From positions 1 through 5,811 of the forward strand of contig CAMBSS010000228.1 of the NCBI GenBank assembly GCA_945870465.1: 5,811 bases of DNA. The letters are read 5' to 3'. This DNA is from Bordetella parapertussis. GTDB taxonomy: Bacteria; Pseudomonadota; Gammaproteobacteria; Burkholderiales; SG8-41. The position numbers and the translations under genes were made by a program. Under the pieces are notes generated by a model that saw only the letters and a list, made by a program, of their open reading frames with translations, was not told where the DNA came from and searched no databases. Positions 1 to 3,957 of the stretch are shown here, one piece after another; position 1 is the first letter of the stretch, and each line of letters starts with the position of its first letter.

Positions 1-71
1 AGTCACTAACATTGACCGATGTCGCAATCCGGGCGCTCAATGAACGGCTCGGATTACGAACATGAAAAGCC

Positions 72-99
72 GGGGTAACATCAGGGGTTGGGGTGGGGG
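72..99 (+). promoter_or_regulatory. Putative G-quadruplex-forming tract in the operon leader
   Basis: Four runs of four or more guanines lie on the + strand at 72-75, 84-87, 90-93 and 95-99, separated by loops of 8, 2 and 1 bases. This fits the general pattern for an intramolecular G-quadruplex. It ends 43 bases before the TTG start of the first gene, on the non-template strand, so if transcription starts upstream the mRNA leader would carry it. A regulatory role is inference; only the G-runs are seen. Confidence 0.35.
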
Positions 100-128
100 C
101 AGGTTGTAATGGTAATAAGCAAAAGCTG

Positions 129-137
129 AAAGGAGAG
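129..137 (+). promoter_or_regulatory. Shine-Dalgarno that fixes the TTG start of the alpha subunit
   Basis: AAAGGAGAG at 129-137 is a strong Shine-Dalgarno match; its GGAG core (132-135) lies 7 bases before TTG at 143. There is no in-frame ATG close by that would keep the N-terminal part of the ThDP-binding domain, so the TTG is the best start. Confidence 0.75.
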
Positions 138-142
138 TTGCT

Positions 143-673
143 TTGAAAGCGCAGAAAAAACCGCCCACGTGGCCGGATGAAATCTACGACGTATTCAAGC
201 AGGTGAATATTCGGCAGGTCGCGTATGTGCCGGACGCCGGGCATACCCGGCTGATCAACCGCTGCCACGCCGACAAGAGCATGAAAGTGATTTCGCTCAC
301 CACTGAGGAAGAAGGCGTGGCCATGCTCGCGGGCAGCTGGCTCGGCGGCGACCGCGGCGCGCTGCTGCTGCAATCGTCGGGTGTGGGCAATTGCATCAAC
401 CTGCTCTCCATCATGCAGGAGTGCCGCTTTCCGCTGCTGATGATAGTCACCATGCGCGGCGAGTGGGGAGAGTTCAATCCATGGCAGATCGCGATGGGGC
501 AGGGCACGCCGCCGGTGCTGCAGAACGCCGGCGTGATCGTGCAGCGCGCCGACCGCGCGGAAGAAATCGCCGAGCACGTGTTCGCCGCCGCGCAACTGAC
601 ATTCAACACCTCGCGTCCGGTCGCACTGCTCATTTCGCAACGCGTCATCGGCTTCAAGGACTGGAGCAAATAA
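143..673 (+). CDS. Sulfopyruvate/phosphonopyruvate decarboxylase-like ThDP enzyme, alpha (PYR-domain) subunit
   Basis: This 176-residue protein is the pyrimidine-binding (PYR) half of a split ThDP-dependent 2-oxo acid decarboxylase, resembling ComD of sulfopyruvate decarboxylase. Seen in sequence: VPDAGHT near residues 29-35, TTEEEGVAMLAG at 53-64 carrying the glutamate expected to activate the ThDP aminopyrimidine ring, then LLQSSGVGNCIN at 75-86 and a PLLMIVTMRGE strand at 97-107. This order matches the ComD family, and the length fits one ThDP domain rather than a full decarboxylase chain. It should be cytoplasmic and work only with the PP-domain subunit encoded 2 bp downstream, the active sites lying between the two chains. 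Translation starts at TTG with a strong Shine-Dalgarno. In known systems ComDE converts sulfopyruvate to sulfoacetaldehyde. No sulfonate or phosphonate genes are visible here, so the substrate is open; another 2-oxo acid is plausible. Family assignment is confident, substrate is not. Confidence 0.85.
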   Translation: MKAQKKPPTWPDEIYDVFKQVNIRQVAYVPDAGHTRLINRCHADKSMKVISLTTEEEGVAMLAGSWLGGDRGALLLQSSGVGNCINLLSIMQECRFPLLMIVTMRGEWGEFNPWQIAMGQGTPPVLQNAGVIVQRADRAEEIAEHVFAAAQLTFNTSRPVALLISQRVIGFKDWSK

Positions 674-675
674 CC

Positions 676-1275
676 ATGGACAAAAAAATCAAGGCAACAC
701 TCGACCGGCGCGCCTGCATCAACCAGATACTGGCAAAGCGCGGCGACGCGCTGATCGTCACGGGACTGGGTTCCTCGTGCTACGACGTCGGTGCTGCCGG
801 CGATCATCCCAATACTTTTTACCTGTGGGGCGGCATGGGCGCGGCAGCGATGATGGGCCTGGGACTCGCACTCGCGCAGCCCAAGCGGCAGGTCATCGTC
901 ATCACCGGCGACGGTGAAATGCTGATGGGCCTCGGCGCACTCGCGACCATAGGCACGCAGGGCCCGCGCAATCTCGCAATTGTCGTCATCGACAACGAGC
1001 TTTACAGCGAAACCGGCATGCAGCCAACGCACACCAGCCGCGGCGTCGATCTCGCAGGCATGGCCAAGGCCGCGAAATTTCCGCGTACCGCCACCATTAA
1101 CACTGCGGCGCAGATGAAGTCGTGGGTGCCGAAACTATACGCGCCCGCAGGTTCCGCGTTCGTCGCCATCAAGGTCAACCACACGCGCTACCCGATGGCT
1201 ATCCGCCTGCGCGATGGCGCCCACATCAAGAACCGTTTCCGCGAAGCCCTGCTCGGCAACGCGGCATTCGATTAG
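676..1275 (+). CDS. Sulfopyruvate/phosphonopyruvate decarboxylase-like ThDP enzyme, beta (PP-domain) subunit
   Basis: This 199-residue protein is the diphosphate-binding (PP) half of the same split decarboxylase, resembling ComE. The ThDP/Mg motif is clear: GDG at residues 78-80, then DN at 106-107, the usual ~27-residue spacing. WGGMGAAAMMGLGLALA near 51-67 and the YSETGMQPTHT segment at 110-120 also match ComE-type proteins, where the latter lies over the cofactor. The ATG at 676 is preferred: it follows the alpha-subunit stop by 2 bp, and GGAG at 663-666, inside the end of the alpha gene, sits 9 bases upstream. The same frame is open further upstream, but that part overlaps the alpha gene and has no family similarity. 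The spacing implies translational coupling and 1:1 production of the two subunits. The cofactor fold is certain; the substrate is unknown, as for the partner. Confidence 0.88.
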   Translation: MDKKIKATLDRRACINQILAKRGDALIVTGLGSSCYDVGAAGDHPNTFYLWGGMGAAAMMGLGLALAQPKRQVIVITGDGEMLMGLGALATIGTQGPRNLAIVVIDNELYSETGMQPTHTSRGVDLAGMAKAAKFPRTATINTAAQMKSWVPKLYAPAGSAFVAIKVNHTRYPMAIRLRDGAHIKNRFREALLGNAAFD

Positions 1276-1284
1276 GGGAAAGCC

Positions 1285-2673
1285 ATGAAAGCCGAAACTT
1301 TGCCATCGCCGCTGCTCGCGAAAGAGCTGATCGATTTTCTGCAGGGATTGCAGATAGAGAAAGTGCCGGCGCCGGTCGCGGACATCGCCAAATGGTGTTT
1401 GCTGGATTCTCTGGGCTGCGCGTTGTTTGGCTCGAAGCAGGAGTGGGCGCGCATCATGCTTGAAGAAATGTCGGCCGAAGGCGGGCAGGGTGTCAGTACC
1501 GTGATCGGCCGCGACAAGCCGCTGCCGGCGCCGGCAGCCGCGCTGTGCAACGGTACTGCGGCGCATGGCTTCGAACTCGATGACCTGCTCGACGAGCCCA
1601 TCGTGCATCCCGGCGCCATCATCATTCCCGCGGTGCTGGCGACCGCCGAAAGCGTCAATGCCTCCGGCGCGCGCCTGCTGCTCGGCGTGATCGCCGGTTA
1701 CGAATCGATGAACCGCATCGGCCTTGCGATGGGGCTGGAGCCCGCGCATCGCGGCTTTCACAAGACTACCCTCGTCGGCCCAGTGGGCGCCGCAATCGCG
1801 GCAGGCGTGGTGATGAATCTTTCGCCGGCGCAGTTGCTCACGGCAGCAGCGCTCGGCTGCTCGACCGCCTCGGGTGTTAAAAGCTACGCCGCGGGCACCG
1901 GCGGCGGCATGATGAAGCGCATGCATGCCGGCCGCGCGGCGGAGTCCGGCGTGCGCATGGCGCAGCTCGCCGCGCGCGATTTCAGCGCGCCGCCTTCCGC
2001 CATCGACGGGCGCTTCGGCCTGCTGGAATGCTTCGGCGGCAAGGACATCAAGCCGGAAGAGCTGACGAAGAACCTCGGCAAGAGCTGGGCGACCGAAAAC
2101 GTCTACGTAAAGGTCTATTCCTGCTGCAGCTGGATACAAGCGGCGGTGCAGCAGCTGGTTGCGTTGCGCGGCGACAAGCCGCTCGCGCCTGGCGACATTG
2201 CAAAAATCCGCATTGGCGTCAGTTCTTACGCGACGAAGAACAACGGCGCGGTCGCGCCGCCCGACATCATGGGCGCCCAGTATAGTTTTCCGTATTGCGC
2301 GGCGCTTGCGGCCACCGCGGATCCCGCCGACCCTGCGATGTACACGGAAAAAGAGATCAACAATTCCGCGCGCCGCGAGCTCGCGCGCCGCGTTGAGCTT
2401 TACGTCGATGCCGAGATGGAAGCGGCATATCCCAAGCATTACGGTTCGCGCGTCGAAGTGCAACTGGCCAACGGCAAGTCATTGCAAAGCTTCGTGATGG
2501 ACCCGCACGGCATGCCAGCCGACCCGGTCACCGAGCCGGAGCGCATTGCAAAATTCAAGCGGCTCGCCGCGCCCGTGCTGGCCGCCAACACGACGGAAGA
2601 AATCATCCGCAAAGTGCGCGCAGTCGAAACGCTGAAATCGGCGCGCGAGCTTTCGGCTTTGCTGCGCAATTAA
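1285..2673 (+). CDS. MmgE/PrpD family protein (tricarboxylate dehydratase/decarboxylase-like)
   Basis: This 462-residue cytoplasmic protein is a full-length member of the MmgE/PrpD family, which includes 2-methylcitrate dehydratase (PrpD), cis-aconitate decarboxylase and other non-redox lyases/isomerases. Family landmarks in order: NGTAAHGFELDD at 89-100, HPG at 108-110, GFHKTTLVGPVGAA from about 157 with His159, GGMMKRMHAGRAAESG near 207-222 with Lys211, DGRFGLLECFGG near 244, KVYSCCSWIQAA at 276-287, and AQYSFPYCAA with Tyr333. His108, His159, Lys211 and Tyr333 appear to match the catalytic set described for cis-aconitate decarboxylase. Several positions differ from the family norm: GFELDDLL where HALDFDDT is common, SCCSWIQ where PCCRxxH is common. 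It starts 9 bp after the beta-subunit stop, with AGGGG at 1274-1278 overlapping that stop, so it is the third gene of one operon. Whether it is a dehydratase, epimerase or decarboxylase cannot be told from sequence; I would not call it prpD, as no methylcitrate-cycle partner (prpB, prpC) is visible. Confidence 0.88.
   Translation: MKAETLPSPLLAKELIDFLQGLQIEKVPAPVADIAKWCLLDSLGCALFGSKQEWARIMLEEMSAEGGQGVSTVIGRDKPLPAPAAALCNGTAAHGFELDDLLDEPIVHPGAIIIPAVLATAESVNASGARLLLGVIAGYESMNRIGLAMGLEPAHRGFHKTTLVGPVGAAIAAGVVMNLSPAQLLTAAALGCSTASGVKSYAAGTGGGMMKRMHAGRAAESGVRMAQLAARDFSAPPSAIDGRFGLLECFGGKDIKPEELTKNLGKSWATENVYVKVYSCCSWIQAAVQQLVALRGDKPLAPGDIAKIRIGVSSYATKNNGAVAPPDIMGAQYSFPYCAALAATADPADPAMYTEKEINNSARRELARRVELYVDAEMEAAYPKHYGSRVEVQLANGKSLQSFVMDPHGMPADPVTEPERIAKFKRLAAPVLAANTTEEIIRKVRAVETLKSARELSALLRN
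2367..2392 (+). repeat. Perfect 11-bp direct repeat inside the MmgE/PrpD gene
   Basis: CGCGCGCCGCG occurs at 2367-2377 and again at 2382-2392, a 15-bp (five-codon) period with AGCT between. It encodes the tandem peptide ARREL-ARRVE in a helical surface-like stretch. The middle (2374-2385) is also a 12-bp palindrome, CGCGAGCTCGCG. It may be a small in-frame duplication or a chance of GC-rich Ala/Arg codons; no function is implied. Confidence 0.6.
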
Positions 2674-2682
2674 AGCGGTTTA

Positions 2683-2777
2683 AGCCGCAGATGAACGCAG
2701 ATAAACGCGGATGAGATCAAAAGCAAATCTGTCAGGTAATACGGTCTATCCGCGTTCATCCGCGTGTATCTGCGGCT
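2683..2777. repeat. Imperfect inverted-repeat element A, built of 10-bp units
   Basis: The arms 2683-2712 and 2748-2777 pair over 30 positions with three mismatches and one G-T wobble; the outer 10 bp are perfect (AGCCGCAGAT / ATCTGCGGCT). Each arm is a run of three 10-bp units near CGCAGATAAA: left at 2686, 2696 and 2706; right, on the opposite strand, ending at 2773, 2763 and 2753. The interior holds ATCAAAAGC (2716-2724) and GTCAGGTA (2731-2738), both nearly repeated in element B. It starts 9 bases after the MmgE/PrpD stop, so the transcript would end in or read through a long hairpin; a T5 run at 2786-2790 follows. It looks like a dispersed palindromic repeat (REP/MITE-like), possibly also serving as a terminator or 3' mRNA stabiliser. 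Confidence 0.85.
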
Positions 2778-2807
2778 AATACTGGTTTTTAAAAATATTT
2801 GAAGTGC

Positions 2808-2815
2808 AGGAGGGG
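2808..2815 (+). promoter_or_regulatory. Shine-Dalgarno that fixes the ATG start of the Bug protein
   Basis: AGGAGGGG at 2808-2815 is a near-perfect Shine-Dalgarno 3 bases before ATG 2819. An in-frame GTG at 2804 would extend the protein by five residues, but it lies upstream of this site and would place charged residues ahead of the signal peptide. The ATG is therefore the better start. Confidence 0.85.
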
Positions 2816-2818
2816 CGA

Positions 2819-3784
2819 ATGAATATTCCTAAAGCGGTTTTTGCAGCGGTTGCGGTGCTCGCCGCCGGCGCGGTATTCGCGCAATCCTATCCCGTCAAAC
2901 CGATACGTCTGGTGGTGCCGTTTCCGCCCGGCGGCCCGGCTGACAGCGTGGCGCGCGTGCTGGCGCAAAAACTCACCGAAGTCATCGGCCAGAATGTGGT
3001 CGTCGACAATCGCGCCGGCGCGACCGGCACCATAGGCGCAGGCCTCGTCGCCAAGTCGCCGCCCGACGGTTACACACTGCTGCTGGGCACCAGCAACGAG
3101 CTCGCGATGAGCCCCGGACTCTTCGACAAGCTGCCGTACGATCCGGTGAAGGATTTTGCGCCGCTGTCCAACGTGATCAACTTTCCTAACATCCTGGTCG
3201 TGAATCCGCATTTGCCGGCGCGCACGGTGGCGGAACTCGTGGCGCTTGCGCGCGCGAAGCCGGGGCAATTGAGTTTCGCGACCTCGGGCATAGGCAGCAC
3301 CAATCATCTGACCGGCGTCGTGTTCCAGGACATCCAGAAGGTCAAAGTCAATTACGTGCCGTATAAAGGCGGCGGTCCGGCGGTCACCGACCTGATGGGC
3401 GGCCACGTCGATTCCATGTTCGCGACCATGCCGTCCGTCGTGCCGTTCGTGAAAAGCGGCAAGCTGAAAGCGCTGGTGCTCACCGACAACAAGCATTGGC
3501 CGGCTCTGCCGGAAGTGCCGAGCGCGAAGGAAGCCGGCGTGCCGGACCTCATCGTGATCACGTGGAACGGCGTGCTCGCGCCGGCGGGCGTGCCCGATGC
3601 GGTGATCGCGAAATTGAACGCCGACATCACCACGGTCGCCAATTCGACAGACATGAAGGAGCGCATGAAAGCGCAGGCGGCGGAAATTGCGACGACCACG
3701 CCGGACGTATTCGCCGCGATGTTGCGCAACGATTTCGCCAAGTGGTCGAAGATCATCAAGCAGGCGGGCATGCGCGCCGAGTAG
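2819..3784 (+). CDS. Bug-family tripartite tricarboxylate transporter substrate-binding protein
   Basis: This 321-residue exported protein is a typical Bug (TctC-like) periplasmic binding protein. The N-terminus is a Sec signal peptide: Lys5, a hydrophobic Ala/Val-rich core and V-F-A before a likely cleavage after Ala21, giving a mature start at QSYP. Family motifs follow: KPIRLVVPFPPGGPADSVAR at 27-46, the VVDNRAGATGTIG loop at 61-73, SPPDGYTLLLG at 80-90, YDPVKDFAPL near 110, an NYVPYKGGGPAVTDLMGG segment in the second lobe, and the SGKLKALVLT and LPEVPSAKEAGVP blocks. Length is normal. Bug proteins bind carboxylates or related small acids and pass them to a TctA/TctB-type transporter, but many in Betaproteobacteria are orphans; no tctA/tctB is seen here. 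It is isolated on both sides by repeat elements rather than packed into the upstream operon, so it may have its own transcription unit, though I see no clear promoter. Family is confident; ligand is unknown, a citrate-like acid being a guess from the neighbours. Confidence 0.93.
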   Translation: MNIPKAVFAAVAVLAAGAVFAQSYPVKPIRLVVPFPPGGPADSVARVLAQKLTEVIGQNVVVDNRAGATGTIGAGLVAKSPPDGYTLLLGTSNELAMSPGLFDKLPYDPVKDFAPLSNVINFPNILVVNPHLPARTVAELVALARAKPGQLSFATSGIGSTNHLTGVVFQDIQKVKVNYVPYKGGGPAVTDLMGGHVDSMFATMPSVVPFVKSGKLKALVLTDNKHWPALPEVPSAKEAGVPDLIVITWNGVLAPAGVPDAVIAKLNADITTVANSTDMKERMKAQAAEIATTTPDVFAAMLRNDFAKWSKIIKQAGMRAE

Positions 3785-3804
3785 CACGAACAACTGTAGT
3801 TTGG

Positions 3805-3916
3805 AGCCGCAGATAAACGCAGATACACACAGATAAATCAAAGCGACAAGACCTGACAGAAGTCAGGTAGCGATTTCTTTTATTGTTATTGAATCTATCT
3901 GCGTTTATCTGCGGCT
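3805..3916. repeat. Inverted-repeat element B, same family as element A
   Basis: The ends 3805-3825 and 3896-3916 form a perfect 21-bp inverted repeat. The arms are again 10-bp units of CGCAGATAAA type: left at 3808, 3818 and 3828; right, on the opposite strand, ending at 3913 and 3903. ATCAAAGC (3837-3844) and GTCAGGTA (3862-3869) are shared with element A, so the copies are related in the core as well as the arms. It begins 20 bases after the Bug stop and ends 41 bases before the aconitase start. A T6 run (3924-3929) begins 7 bases after the stem, so it might stop transcription, though the gap makes it a non-canonical terminator. Confidence 0.88.
3851..3868. repeat. Perfect 7-bp hairpin nested in element B
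   Basis: ACCTGAC (3851-3857) and GTCAGGT (3862-3868) are perfect inverted repeats around an AGAA tetraloop, in the centre of element B. The right half belongs to the GTCAGGTA core shared with element A, but element A lacks the left half, so the hairpin is specific to this copy. Only AT-rich sequence with a short T4 follows, so a terminator role is doubtful. Confidence 0.7.
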
Positions 3917-3957
3917 ATATGTCTTTTTTGCATTTTTAAGATGGACCCTGGAAAGTT

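Larger units (their letters stand above)
1..142. other. Leader region upstream of the decarboxylase operon, no supported gene
   Basis: No complete gene is visible here on either strand. The + strand frame starting at base 3 is open to a TGA at 63-65 and could be the last ~20 residues of an upstream gene ending in ALNERLGLRT. It is too short to identify, and its third positions are less GC-rich than those of the real genes, so I do not call it. The rest holds a G-run cluster (72-99) and the ribosome binding site at 129-137. A TTGACC hexamer at 12-17 resembles a -35 box but has no convincing -10 partner. No ThDP riboswitch motifs are seen despite the ThDP enzyme downstream. Confidence 0.5.

Noticed and set aside
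3..65. C-terminal tail of an upstream gene (open to TGA 63-65)
   Set aside because: Only 20 codons, with weaker third-position GC than the other genes and no motif; possible but not supportable.
1..142. ThDP riboswitch in the leader
   Set aside because: The conserved ThDP-box words such as CTGAGA and ACCTGA are absent; only G-runs and a Shine-Dalgarno are present. Such riboswitches also usually control thiamine synthesis or uptake rather than ThDP-using enzymes.
391..675. Upstream extension of the beta-subunit frame to an ATG at 391
   Set aside because: The extra 95 residues are Arg/His-rich shadow of the alpha subunit in another frame; the ATG at 676 has a Shine-Dalgarno and fits ComE length.
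184..1032. 282-codon open frame on the - strand across the two ThDP subunits
   Set aside because: No recognisable motifs and low-complexity Ser/Ala/Cys-rich stretches; both + strand genes have clear cofactor motifs.
1135..2463. 442-codon open frame on the - strand opposite the MmgE/PrpD gene
   Set aside because: Its product is Arg/His/Ala-rich with no family resemblance, and it overlaps the ends of two well-supported genes. It is the usual antisense shadow of a GC-rich gene.
2789..3841. 350-codon open frame on the - strand opposite the Bug gene
   Set aside because: The product is Arg/His-rich and unlike known proteins, it begins inside repeat element B, and it lies wholly opposite a confident Bug gene.
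3883..3921. Sigma-70 promoter before the aconitase (TTGTTA or TTGAAT with TATATG)
   Set aside because: Spacing between the boxes is about 21 bp or more and the sequence is part of the repeat arm, so the match is not convincing.
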